DNA from: CACIIZ01 sp045565285
Lineage (GTDB): Bacteria > Pseudomonadota > Alphaproteobacteria > Rhodobacterales > Rhodobacteraceae
Length of the DNA stretch: 42,619 bases
Assembly (NCBI GenBank): GCA_045565285.1
Contig: JBJLFR010000001.1
Span: 1-42,619 of the forward strand
Direction: 5' to 3'
Shown: positions 1 to 8,181 of the stretch, in pieces
How the letters are laid out: each line of letters opens with the position of its first letter
Position numbering within the stretch: the stretch's first letter is position 1
Position numbers and translations under genes: made by a program
Notes under the pieces: generated by a model
Seen by the model: the letters and a program-made list of their open reading frames with translations, nothing else
Database searches by the model: none
What the model was told of the DNA's origin: nothing

Positions 1-1083
1 TTCGATTTGAAGGTCTACGTCTTGACCTTCAGAAATAATAGGGCCTTGGGGTAGTAGTTCCATGTCAGAAAGTACTATTTTTTTATTTATATAAGGGGAA
101 CCAACCTCAATGGCTTTCATTCCACATTCCCTGACCAGAAACCTAGCCAGAGGGATTTCAAGTTGACTATCGGGAAAGAAAAATACACTTTTCCCAGATA
201 ATTTTTGTTTAAATTTTTCTAATGCTTTTGTAGCTCTACTACGAGGTCCTTTTGTAACTTCTTCAAATTTATTTTGATTCACATTGAAAGCTTTAGCAAT
301 AGCTGATAGCCACATAGTTGTACCTTCTTCTCCAAACGGAAATGGTGCCTTGATATGATAAGCTCCCCTGTTTTCAAGTGCTTCACAAGTATCACCCAGG
401 AATGGCTGACATAGTATAAACTTTACATTTTTTCCTACTTTTGGAGCCTTATTCTTTGTTCTACTTGGAAAAGATGCCACATTCTTTACACCTAATTGAT
501 TAATAAGCGATAGAAATTGGTCTTCTACTATATCAGGTAGAGCTCCAACTAATATTAATTCCTCCATTGGCGTATCTTCTAAAGTAGGAACTATTGAAGC
601 AAGACAAGCATCTTCACCTTGGGTGAAAGTAGTCTCTATCCCTGATCCAGAGTAGCTCAAAACTCTTACATTAGGAGCATATTTCAAGGTTAGCCTTTCA
701 GCAGCTTTTGATAAATCAAGTTTTATTACTTCAGATGGACAAGATCCAACTAAAAATAACTGTTTAATTTCAGGTCTTCTCTCTAATAGTTTTTCTACTT
801 GCGAATCAAGTTCATCTTGAGCATCTGCCATACCTGCTAGATCTTTTTCCTCAAGAATAGCTGTTCCAAAACGAGGTTCTGCAAAAATCATAACTCCTGC
901 AGCAGATTGAAGAAGATGCGCACAAGTTCTGGAACCTACTACTAGAAAGAAAGCATCCTGGATTTTTCTATGTAACCAAATAATACCTGTTAATCCACAA
1001 AAAACCTCATTCTGACCTTTCTCTTTTAAGATAGGTGCATTGCCACATCCTTGATTAATTTTTAATGAAGAAGAAATATTCAA
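1..1083 (-). CDS. bchN: Light-independent protochlorophyllide reductase subunit N (3' end cut by window)
   Basis: BchN with BchB forms the NifDK-like catalytic component of dark-operative protochlorophyllide reductase, which reduces ring D using electrons from BchL. The 361 codons present include the N-terminal family signature GCGNAPILKEKGQ with a cluster-ligand Cys, then FCGLTG and VGSRTCAHLLQSAAGVMIFA, and later VGSCPSEVIKLDL; these match the family closely. The frame is open to base 1, so the C-terminus lies outside the window. I start it at TTG (1083-1081), which overlaps the bchF stop in a TTGA arrangement, implying translational coupling to bchF. bchB/H/L/M would be expected further left by analogy with other purple-bacterial clusters, but this is inference. 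Confidence 0.95.
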   Translation of the reverse strand, partial: MNISSSLKINQGCGNAPILKEKGQNEVFCGLTGIIWLHRKIQDAFFLVVGSRTCAHLLQSAAGVMIFAEPRFGTAILEEKDLAGMADAQDELDSQVEKLLERRPEIKQLFLVGSCPSEVIKLDLSKAAERLTLKYAPNVRVLSYSGSGIETTFTQGEDACLASIVPTLEDTPMEELILVGALPDIVEDQFLSLINQLGVKNVASFPSRTKNKAPKVGKNVKFILCQPFLGDTCEALENRGAYHIKAPFPFGEEGTTMWLSAIAKAFNVNQNKFEEVTKGPRSRATKALEKFKQKLSGKSVFFFPDSQLEIPLARFLVRECGMKAIEVGSPYINKKIVLSDMELLPQGPIISEGQDVDLQIE

Positions 1084-1592
1084 ACTGCAACTCCCTTCTC
1101 CATTTGATCTACTTCCTTTGAATTATTTCGGCCAAGTCTAAATTTAATTAAAAATTGTAAGGCATTAATGAAATATGCCGCATACGCCACTAATGCTAAC
1201 CACATCAGTTTTTCAGCACTAATTATATTGATAATTAGACACAGTACATAGGCCGTATGAAGGGCAATTACAAAAAAACTTACCACGTCTTCCCAAAAAA
1301 AAGCAGGTGCTAAAAGATATTGGCCAAAAACTTCCTTTTCCCATATTGCACCAGTAGTCATAATTAGATACAAGAGTATAGTTTTTACTAGAATTGATGA
1401 TGTTGCAACAATGTAACCTTCACCTGTGTATAAATAATTTATAACAAACCCTATAGAAATAAAGCATACTAGGAATTGTATAGGCGCCAATATAGCCTGA
1501 ACTTTTGTCCACACAGAATTATCACGGCGTAATTTCTGATTAGGAGTGTAAAACTGGGGTGAGAGCTCTTTCCCAGCTGTCATTTTTTGCAT
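1080..1592 (-). CDS. bchF: 3-vinyl bacteriochlorophyllide hydratase
   Basis: BchF hydrates the C-3 vinyl group of the chlorophyllide to hydroxyethyl, an early step that commits the pigment to bacteriochlorophyll a; BchC later oxidises this group. The 170-aa product has the usual length. It shows several hydrophobic segments and the family block around residues 80-115 (TGAIWEKEVFGQYLLAPAFF, then WEDVVSFF and ALHTAY). The first ATG is preceded by GAAGG at about 8 nt, favouring it over Met4. The gene heads the leftward bchFN operon, and its upstream region contains an exact PpsR-type palindrome with a TTGACA element on this strand. Confidence 0.95.
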   Translation of the reverse strand: MQKMTAGKELSPQFYTPNQKLRRDNSVWTKVQAILAPIQFLVCFISIGFVINYLYTGEGYIVATSSILVKTILLYLIMTTGAIWEKEVFGQYLLAPAFFWEDVVSFFVIALHTAYVLCLIINIISAEKLMWLALVAYAAYFINALQFLIKFRLGRNNSKEVDQMEKGVAV

Positions 1593-1650
1593 TTTAAAAC
1601 CTTCAGGTTAATTTATTTGCTAGTAATGAGAGTAATAAAATAGCAAAAAG

Positions 1651-1668
1651 TGTCAACTTAAATTTACA
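1651..1668. promoter_or_regulatory. PpsR/CrtJ operator upstream of bchF
   Basis: The site reads TGTCAACTTAAATTTACA, an exact TGT-N12-ACA palindrome. The dyad extends outward to AAGTGT...ACACTT (1648-1671), so each half-site is six bases. On the minus strand it contains TTGACA, a possible -35 element for bchF, placed where bound PpsR would occlude polymerase. TGT-N12-ACA is the established recognition motif of PpsR/CrtJ; binding here is inferred. Confidence 0.8.
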
Positions 1669-1778
1669 CTTTTTTTTATTTTTTTAAATTTTATTGCAAA
1701 ATAAACTTTTAAAATAGCAAATTAAATATAATTATTTTTCAAATATAGTGGGTTTTGTAACGCTTTTTAACTAGTAAT

Positions 1779-1802
1779 TGTATAAAAATATTAATTTATA
1801 CA
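1779..1802. repeat. 24-bp inverted repeat, arms TGTATAAA / TTTATACA
   Basis: Perfect 8-bp arms flank an 8-bp AT spacer. It lies between the two PpsR operators and upstream of the aerR promoter, so it could bind another dimeric regulator. It lacks the 12-bp spacing of PpsR sites and an FNR/Anr core. In such AT-rich DNA chance formation is possible. Confidence 0.4.
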
Positions 1803-1820
1803 TTATAAAAAGTACTTAAG

Positions 1821-1838
1821 TGTCAATAATCTTTGACA
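1821..1838. promoter_or_regulatory. PpsR/CrtJ operator overlapping the aerR -35
   Basis: The site reads TGTCAATAATCTTTGACA, an exact TGT-N12-ACA palindrome. Its right half is the TTGACA -35 element of the predicted aerR promoter, so occupation would block transcription of aerR-ppsR, a negative feedback arrangement. Confidence 0.8.
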
Positions 1839-1861
1839 TTTTTTCAAAATTAAACGATAAT
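1833..1861 (+). promoter_or_regulatory. Sigma-70-like promoter for aerR-ppsR
   Basis: TTGACA (1833-1838), a 17-bp spacer and GATAAT (1856-1861) give 6/6 and 5/6 matches to the housekeeping consensus with optimal spacing. Initiation near 1868 would leave a leader of about 150 nt before the aerR ATG. The -35 lies within a PpsR operator. Confidence 0.65.
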
Positions 1862-2017
1862 TGACTTATTAATATATTAATTTAAGTAAGAAAAAGTCAA
1901 TTATCCTAATACCGTTCGTATAAGAAAAAAGTTCGATATTTATATTATAAATAATTAGAATTTTATTTAAATGGTACTCAGTTTTTACGAATCGGTTCAT
2001 AAATAAGGTCTGAAACA

Positions 2018-2782
2018 ATGAGCTCCTCAAAAGAATTAAAAATAGTGGAGAATATTTCAATTGTTAATCCACTAGTATTGGAGACCTTAGAAAAATTAAT
2101 AGAAAACAGTAAACCTATAAGTATTATCAACAATGAGTCTGATTTACATAAACTTTATTTTTCAATTAAATCAAAATCAATAAAAATTATTGAAAGATTA
2201 ATTTATAAATTGATTAAATATGGAAGATCAATAGAACATATATTAGATTCTTATTTACCAACTATTGCCAAAAAATTAGGAGATGAATGGGTTTCTGATG
2301 AAATTTCATTTTCTGATGTAACTATAGCTTTAGGAAAAATTCAATTTTTAAATTCCAAATTTGAGTCACTCTATATTTCAAGTCTTAATGCAACTTATTA
2401 CAGTACTAAGATATTAATTATTATACCTAAAGGAGAGGATCATACCTACGGTGGTATCGCTGCTACCAGAAAACTCCGTGGGATGGGTATGGATGCATTT
2501 TTAATTTTTGACTACAAACAAAATGAACTAGAAAATTTATTAGCGCAAAGAGAATATGATTTTATAGGTATATCTTCAGCTAATAATTTTATGATTGAAA
2601 ATATCAACAATTTATCTACCAATATATCAAATTTTGTAAAGAAGCAAACTCCAATAGTTTTAGGTGGAAATCTTGTAAATACCTATAAACAAACAAACGG
2701 TAAATTAAAGGTAGATTTTATTACACAAAATCTTGAACAAATTTTAAACCAACTAAGTTTAAAATATAAAAAAGTAATTTAA
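2018..2782 (+). CDS. aerR: AerR/PpaA-type cobalamin-binding antirepressor
   Basis: This 254-aa protein fits the AerR/PpaA family, B12-binding light/redox regulators that modulate the repressor PpsR/CrtJ. Residues about 80-100 carry the helical-cap motif (LGDEWVSDEISFSDVTIALG). Around residue 140 is GEDHTYGG, the position of the cobalamin-ligating His in the family's GEDHTLG motif. The following KLRGMGMD and the LGGN segment near 217 fit a Rossmann-like B12-binding fold. It lies 37 bp upstream of ppsR on the same strand, the classic pairing in Rhodobacter. The ATG has a weak AAGG about 10 nt upstream. The sequence is diverged and Lys/Asn/Ile-rich, so assignment rests on motifs plus context. 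Confidence 0.85.
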   Translation: MSSSKELKIVENISIVNPLVLETLEKLIENSKPISIINNESDLHKLYFSIKSKSIKIIERLIYKLIKYGRSIEHILDSYLPTIAKKLGDEWVSDEISFSDVTIALGKIQFLNSKFESLYISSLNATYYSTKILIIIPKGEDHTYGGIAATRKLRGMGMDAFLIFDYKQNELENLLAQREYDFIGISSANNFMIENINNLSTNISNFVKKQTPIVLGGNLVNTYKQTNGKLKVDFITQNLEQILNQLSLKYKKVI

Positions 2783-2819
2783 AAATGCCTATTGTTTGAT
2801 TTAATAAAGAGTTCTAGAA

Positions 2820-4220
2820 TTGGAAGATAATGAATTAAAACAATTTACCAAGGGTTATGAAAAGCAAATTACACCCGATATTTATACTAAAATTATTTCT
2901 GATTTTGGAGATATCAATCTTATATTGGACTCTAATGGTAAAATTTTAAAAATAAACACACCCACAAAATCAAATATAAAAAGTTTAAACAGCTGGATCA
3001 ATAAAAATATTTACGACTTTTTGACTATTGAAAGCAAAGAAAAACTTATTTTTCAGTTAACAACAATTTCAGACATAAATCAATCTACCACAAAATGGTT
3101 TGAGTTAAATCATATATCTGAAGATACTGGCGAATTTCCAGTCAAGTATAAAGGATTTAAGGCAGCTGATAAAAAAAATATTATTCTAATTGGGAATGAT
3201 TTATCTCCAATCGCAGAAATTCAAAAAAAATTTGTAAACTCCCAACTAGCATTAGAAAGAGAATATTCAAGATATAGAAGTTTTGAAACTAAATATAAAG
3301 CTTTGATAGATTTTTCAGAAGAACCATTAGTTATGTTAGATGGTGTTTTAGGAAAAATATTAAATTTAAATAATTCAGCTGCAAAAATTATAAATGAAAA
3401 AAAGGAAAAGTTAATAGGTACACTTCTTTCTAAGTTTTTTAATTTTGAAAACAATGATGAATTTATTGAGTTATTAAAATCAGAAGAAGTTCTTAAAAGT
3501 TATAATTTGAATAGAAATAAACCTAATAAGATCAATTTCAATTTTCAATCGTCAATTTTTAGGGCTGAAAATGAAGTTTGTATAATTGTAAGGTTAAAAA
3601 AAGATATTGAAAATAAATTAAAAGAAAATAAATTTGATAATATTTTGAATAATTTTTACGACAAAACAAGAGATGGAATAGTTTTTACTGATAGTTCAGG
3701 AATTATAAGACATGTTAATGATAGTTTCATATCTTTATGTAAAATTGAAAACCCACAATTATTAATTGAAAGACCTCTCTCTGATTTTCTAGCTCGTGGA
3801 ATAGTGGATTTGAAAGTATTAATTGAGGCGGCATTGCAAAATGGATCTACAATGCCGTTCAAAACCCAGTTAATTTCAAATTATGATATCAGAACTGATA
3901 TTGAAATTACAAGTACCAATTCTTCTACTAGTTTTGGTGATTATATATGCTTTCTGATTTCTCATAAACCTAATGAAAATGAACCTGAAAATAACTTAAG
4001 TGAAAATGTGGTAAGTGAAAAAGCAACAAAAAAAATCATGAAATTAGTAGGCTCAGCACCTTTAAAAGAGCTAGTAGCAGATACAAGCGATATTGTTGAA
4101 AAAATATGTATCGAAACAGCCATTAAAATGACAAATAATAATAGAGTTGCAACTGCTGAAATGCTTAATCTATCTCGCCAAAGTCTTTATGTTAAACTCA
4201 GGAAACATAACTTGTTGTAA
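2820..4220 (+). CDS. ppsR: Photosynthesis gene repressor PpsR/CrtJ
   Basis: PpsR is the aerobic repressor of photosynthesis genes and binds TGT-N12-ACA palindromes. The 466-aa product matches the family length (about 464-478). It has an N-terminal PAS-like region, a coiled segment near residues 135-160, two further PAS regions (about 160-260 and 275-380) and a C-terminal Fis-type helix-turn-helix ending in LSRQSLYVKLRKH. Cys254, and Cys430 just before the HTH, lie near the two redox-active cysteines known in Rhodobacter PpsR; I infer that correspondence from position only. The start is TTG with AAAGAG about 8 nt upstream. Seven matching operators occur in this window. Confidence 0.92.
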   Translation: MEDNELKQFTKGYEKQITPDIYTKIISDFGDINLILDSNGKILKINTPTKSNIKSLNSWINKNIYDFLTIESKEKLIFQLTTISDINQSTTKWFELNHISEDTGEFPVKYKGFKAADKKNIILIGNDLSPIAEIQKKFVNSQLALEREYSRYRSFETKYKALIDFSEEPLVMLDGVLGKILNLNNSAAKIINEKKEKLIGTLLSKFFNFENNDEFIELLKSEEVLKSYNLNRNKPNKINFNFQSSIFRAENEVCIIVRLKKDIENKLKENKFDNILNNFYDKTRDGIVFTDSSGIIRHVNDSFISLCKIENPQLLIERPLSDFLARGIVDLKVLIEAALQNGSTMPFKTQLISNYDIRTDIEITSTNSSTSFGDYICFLISHKPNENEPENNLSENVVSEKATKKIMKLVGSAPLKELVADTSDIVEKICIETAIKMTNNNRVATAEMLNLSRQSLYVKLRKHNLL

Positions 4221-4255
4221 TTACATAAAAATAATTTTTAAATTAATGAGTAAAA

Positions 4256-5152
4256 ATGAAATCACTAGAAGATCATCAAAATAAAAAAATTCCATCCATA
4301 TCATCAATTATTATCCTTATAAAACCAATAACTTGGTTCCCACCAATGTGGGCATTTCTTTGTGGAGCTGTTTCTAGTTCAAATATATCATTAGATTCTA
4401 CAATGTTGTTGCTAATCGGTTTAATATTGTCAGGACCAATTGTTTGTGGAATGAGTCAAGCTGTAAATGATTGGTATGATAAAGAAGTAGATGCCATCAA
4501 TGAACCAGATAGGCCAATTCCTTCTGGTAAGATTCCAGGAAGCTGGGGGTTTTGGATTGCTGTTTTTATGTCCATTATAGGCATTATAATTTCTTGGTTT
4601 TTAGGGTTTTGGGGTTTTTTTGCAACTCTTATTGCAATTGTTTGTGCATGGGCATACTCAGCAGAACCTATAAGGCTGAAACGTTCTGGCATTATTGGTC
4701 CTAGTATTGTAGCCCTTTGTTATGAAGGACTTCCATGGTTTACTGGAGTAGCAATTTTAACTTCCCAGTTTCCAACAACAAATACTATTTTGGTAGCTGG
4801 AATTTATGCATTTGGAGCTTTTGGTATTATGATTTTGAATGACTTCAAAGCAATAGAAGGAGATCAAAAACTTGGAATTAATTCACTACCAGTGACGCTT
4901 GGTCCAAAAAAAGCTGGCTTATTATCTTGTTTTATTATGTCATTAGCCCAAATCATAATAATTTTTATATTTATATATCTAAAAATTAATTTTATTGCAA
5001 TGATAATACTATTACTTCTTTGTATTCAATTTATTGCGATGATTAAAATGCTTAAAAATCCAAAAAAATTAGTTCCCTGGTATAACGCTACGGGAGTTTT
5101 TTTGTACATTGTAGGAATGATGGTTAGTGCCATAGGTTTAGGATATTTTTGA
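4256..5152 (+). CDS. bchG: Bacteriochlorophyll synthase (esterifying polyprenyltransferase)
   Basis: BchG attaches the geranylgeranyl tail to bacteriochlorophyllide a at the membrane. The 298-aa protein is a UbiA-family prenyltransferase. The first Asp-rich motif, NDWYDKEVDAINEPDRPIPS, lies near residue 72, and the second, NDFKAIEGDQKLGINSLPVT, near residue 196. Several membrane helices follow. The start ATG is 35 bp after ppsR, and the gene is followed at once by a pucC-like gene and bchP, as in the Rhodobacter bchG-orf428-bchP segment. Confidence 0.95.
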   Translation: MKSLEDHQNKKIPSISSIIILIKPITWFPPMWAFLCGAVSSSNISLDSTMLLLIGLILSGPIVCGMSQAVNDWYDKEVDAINEPDRPIPSGKIPGSWGFWIAVFMSIIGIIISWFLGFWGFFATLIAIVCAWAYSAEPIRLKRSGIIGPSIVALCYEGLPWFTGVAILTSQFPTTNTILVAGIYAFGAFGIMILNDFKAIEGDQKLGINSLPVTLGPKKAGLLSCFIMSLAQIIIIFIFIYLKINFIAMIILLLLCIQFIAMIKMLKNPKKLVPWYNATGVFLYIVGMMVSAIGLGYF

Positions 5153-5155
5153 TAA

Positions 5156-6457
5156 ATGTATCTTTCTTGGCTTGGAATCATTAGATTAGGGTTTGTCCAA
5201 ATGGCATTAGGGTCCTTGGTATCTATTGCCGCATCAACCTACAATAGAGTCATGGTTGTAGAGCTTTCTATGCTACAAATTATTCCAGGGCTTCTTTTAG
5301 CATTACATTATTTTATTCAAATAAGTAGACCAAATTGGGGTTTTTTATCTGATAAAGGGGGTAATAGAACTTTTTGGATAGCTATTGGTATAATAATTTT
5401 ATGTTTAGGATCAATAGTAGCTTGCATAGGAATAATGTTAATTCCATTTAATTACTTATTAGGATTAGTTTTATCTATTATAGCTTATAGCCTAATAGGA
5501 ATTGGCGTTGGTGCATCTGGTACATCATTATTAGCTTTTTTAGCAACTGGGACTGAACATAATAGAAAAGCAGCAGCGGCTACAATAACTTGGATTATGA
5601 TGATCTTTGGAGCTGCCTTTACAGCTATACTAGTAGGAGAAATTATTGATCCATATTCTATTGAAAAATTATTAAAAATTGTAAGTTTTATAAGTTTATT
5701 TTGGATTTGTACGACACTAATAACATTATATAAATTAGAGAGTAATTATGAACAAAAAATCTTTGATACATTTCAGCCAGATTCTGTTACTTTTTTTAAG
5801 GGTTTAAAACAAATATTATTAGAACAAAATACAAGATGGTTTACTATATTTGTTTTTTTATCAATGACAGCATATTTCATGCAAGAGCCAATACTTGAAC
5901 CTTATGCAGGATTAATATTTAAATTTTCAGTTGGTGAATCAACACAACTAACAGGATATCACCAAAGCGGAATTCTATTAGGAATGATCATGGTAGGCTT
6001 TTTAGTGACCGGTATGAAACTTGGTTCTTTAAGATTTTGGGTTCTTTTTGGCTGTCTTGGTTCTGGATCTGCTCTTATTTTAATAGCTATATTAGGACAA
6101 ATTTCTCTTTCAAAAGATGCCTTAAAATATTCTGTTGCATTATTGGGTTTCTTTAATGGCAATTTTGCCGTAGGTGCAATTGGATCAATGATGGAACTTG
6201 CAGGAAACGGAATTAAACAAAGGGAGGGTACTCGGATGGGCTTATGGGGAGCTGGTCAAGCAATAGCAGCAGGAAATGCCATGATTTTTTCTACTTTGTT
6301 TGTAGATATATTACAAAGCTTTACTAATAATGCCTCTTTTTCTTATGGAATAATTTTTATAATAGAAGGTATTTTATTCTTGGCATCAGCCATTCTAGCT
6401 ACTAAACTAATATCAATACCCGCTAAAGCACAAAACTTATCTTATAGTGGAAAATAA
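5156..6457 (+). CDS. PucC/Bch2-family MFS protein (orf428-like)
   Basis: A 433-aa, 12-helix membrane protein of the PucC/LhaA/Bch2 family within the major facilitator superfamily. Typical features are the opening LGIIRLGFVQMALGSLVSI, the segment GVGASGTSLLAFLATG near 120, and the C-terminal block ELAGNGIKQREGTRMGLWGA. Relatives assist light-harvesting complex assembly or pigment delivery; the member between bchG and bchP (orf428 in R. capsulatus) is linked to bacteriochlorophyll handling, but its exact function is unsettled. Start ATG is 3 bp after the bchG stop and its own stop is 1 bp before the bchP ATG, indicating tight cotranscription. Confidence 0.88.
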   Translation: MYLSWLGIIRLGFVQMALGSLVSIAASTYNRVMVVELSMLQIIPGLLLALHYFIQISRPNWGFLSDKGGNRTFWIAIGIIILCLGSIVACIGIMLIPFNYLLGLVLSIIAYSLIGIGVGASGTSLLAFLATGTEHNRKAAAATITWIMMIFGAAFTAILVGEIIDPYSIEKLLKIVSFISLFWICTTLITLYKLESNYEQKIFDTFQPDSVTFFKGLKQILLEQNTRWFTIFVFLSMTAYFMQEPILEPYAGLIFKFSVGESTQLTGYHQSGILLGMIMVGFLVTGMKLGSLRFWVLFGCLGSGSALILIAILGQISLSKDALKYSVALLGFFNGNFAVGAIGSMMELAGNGIKQREGTRMGLWGAGQAIAAGNAMIFSTLFVDILQSFTNNASFSYGIIFIIEGILFLASAILATKLISIPAKAQNLSYSGK

Positions 6458-6458
6458 A

Positions 6459-7640
6459 ATGATTTATGATGCTATTATAATTGGAGGAGGACCATCTGGA
6501 GCTACTGCAGCTACAGAGTTAGCTCTTCAAAATCGTAAAGTTGCCTTTATTGATAGAGAAGGCAGAATCAAACCTTGTGGTGGAGCGGTGCCACCAAGAC
6601 TAATTCGCGATTTTAACATCCCAGACAATCAAATAGTTGCAAAAATAAAAACAGCAAGAATGATTTCTCCTACATCAAGAATGGTAGATATACCGATAGA
6701 GAATGGCTATGTTGGAATGGTTGATAGGGAAAATTTTGATGAATTTCTAAGAACCCGAGCAAGTAATAAAGGGGCAAAACGTTTTACTGGAACTTTTCTA
6801 AGAATAGAACGAACAACTGAAAGTGAAATAGCCTCTGTGTTTTTCAAAGATAAAAAAACGAGAAAAGAAGCTGAATTAAAAACAAGATTTATTATTGGAG
6901 CTGATGGAGCTAGATCAGATGTAGCCAGATCAGAAGTGCCGGGTGGTAAAAGTATTCCTTATGTAATTGCATATCATGAAATTATTGAGGCTCCCAATAA
7001 TGGTGTTTATGATCCTGATAGGTGTGATGTTATTTATGATGGAAGAATTTCTCCCGACTTTTATGGCTGGGTTTTCCCACATGGAAAATCTGCAAGTGTA
7101 GGTATGGGAACTTGTAAAAATGGTTTTGATCTTAAGGAAGCTACTGCAAAAATAAGAAAATCATCAGGCTTGGATAAGTGTAACACAATTAGAAAAGAAG
7201 GAGCTCCAATACCCTTAAAACCTCTTGATAACTGGGATAATGGAAAAGATCTAGTATTATCTGGTGATGCTGCAGGGGTAGTTGCGCCATCTTCTGGAGA
7301 AGGTATATATTACGCTATGATAGGAGGTCAAGAAGCAGCCTATGCTGTAAATGAAAGTATTAAATACAAAAATCCAAAATTGTTGAAATTAGCAAGAAAA
7401 AGGTTTATGTCTGAACACAAAACTGTATTTAGAGTTTTGGAAGCTATGCAAAATGCTTATTACAAATCAGACGATAGAAGGGAAAGGTTTGTAAGTTTAT
7501 GTAAAGATGAAGATGTACAAAGATTAACATTTGAATCCTATATGAATAAAAAGTTAATTACCAAAAAGCCACTTGCTCATGTTAAAATTATGATCAAAAA
7601 TTTTCTTCATTTAACTGGTTTGATCAGAGCTACAACATGA
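6459..7640 (+). CDS. bchP: Geranylgeranyl diphosphate/bacteriochlorophyll reductase
   Basis: BchP reduces the geranylgeranyl tail of bacteriochlorophyll (or its diphosphate) to phytyl. The N-terminus shows the FAD-binding motif GGGPSGATAATELA, the family motif KPCGGAVPPRLI near residue 40, and a second FAD motif GDAAGVVAPSSGEGIYYAM near 275. I start it at ATG 6459 (393 aa), just after the preceding stop and with GGA about 7 nt upstream, rather than the in-frame GTG four codons earlier inside the upstream gene. It overlaps idi by ATGA. Confidence 0.94.
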   Translation: MIYDAIIIGGGPSGATAATELALQNRKVAFIDREGRIKPCGGAVPPRLIRDFNIPDNQIVAKIKTARMISPTSRMVDIPIENGYVGMVDRENFDEFLRTRASNKGAKRFTGTFLRIERTTESEIASVFFKDKKTRKEAELKTRFIIGADGARSDVARSEVPGGKSIPYVIAYHEIIEAPNNGVYDPDRCDVIYDGRISPDFYGWVFPHGKSASVGMGTCKNGFDLKEATAKIRKSSGLDKCNTIRKEGAPIPLKPLDNWDNGKDLVLSGDAAGVVAPSSGEGIYYAMIGGQEAAYAVNESIKYKNPKLLKLARKRFMSEHKTVFRVLEAMQNAYYKSDDRRERFVSLCKDEDVQRLTFESYMNKKLITKKPLAHVKIMIKNFLHLTGLIRATT

Positions 7641-8158
7641 GTGAAACAATTGCTGCCTGGCAAGACAATATCTTATGTCCTTTTGATAAATTGGAAGTTC
7701 ATAAAAGAGGCCTCAAACACCCAGCAGTATCAGTTTTCATAAAAAGAGAAAATGATATTCTTTTACAAAAGAGAGCTGCAACAAAATATCATAGTCCAAA
7801 TCTTTGGGCAAATACTGTTTGCACACATCCACATTGGGGTGAGAATCTTTATGATTGTGCAATAAGAAGACTTGACGAAGAACTTAATATAAAATCTTTA
7901 GACTTAAAATTTTGTAAGAAAATTGAGTACAAGGCCAATGTTGGAAATAACCTTATAGAGCATGAAGTTGTAAGTGTTTTTATAGCTGAGATTTCTAAAA
8001 ACTTTAATTTACAGATACAACCTAACCCCAATGAAGTAATGTCAACTAAATGGATAAATATTATATCAGTTTTACAAGAGATTGATCAATTCCCCAAATC
8101 TTTCACAGAATGGTTTAAAATTTATATGAAAAAATACTCCATGGAAATATTGGGATAA
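7637..8158 (+). CDS. idi: Isopentenyl-diphosphate delta-isomerase, type 1
   Basis: IDI interconverts IPP and DMAPP, feeding prenyl chains to carotenoids and to the bacteriochlorophyll tail. This 173-aa Nudix-fold protein has the catalytic-Cys motif NTVCTHPHWGE near residue 57, the Nudix-like stretch RRLDEELNI, and the metal/active-site Glu region EHEVVSVF near 112. It overlaps bchP by four bases (ATGA) and ends the rightward aerR-to-idi operon. It converges on dxs with a 23-bp gap. Confidence 0.95.
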   Translation: MSETIAAWQDNILCPFDKLEVHKRGLKHPAVSVFIKRENDILLQKRAATKYHSPNLWANTVCTHPHWGENLYDCAIRRLDEELNIKSLDLKFCKKIEYKANVGNNLIEHEVVSVFIAEISKNFNLQIQPNPNEVMSTKWINIISVLQEIDQFPKSFTEWFKIYMKKYSMEILG

Positions 8159-8181
8159 TTTGTAAAATTTGATTTTGATAT

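Larger units (their letters stand above)
1593..2017. promoter_or_regulatory. Divergent bchF / aerR control region
   Basis: This 425-bp, very AT-rich gap separates the leftward bchFN operon from the rightward aerR-ppsR operon. It holds two TGT-N12-ACA operators (1651-1668 and 1821-1838), a near-consensus promoter for aerR (1833-1861) and a 24-bp inverted repeat (1779-1802). I see no convincing gene inside it; the short leftward open frame at 1869-2060 overlaps aerR and lacks family signatures. Confidence 0.75.

Noticed and set aside
1869..2060. 63-codon leftward frame in the bchF/aerR gap
   Set aside because: It overlaps the aerR start, is low complexity, has no ribosome-binding site or family signature, and would run across the aerR promoter.
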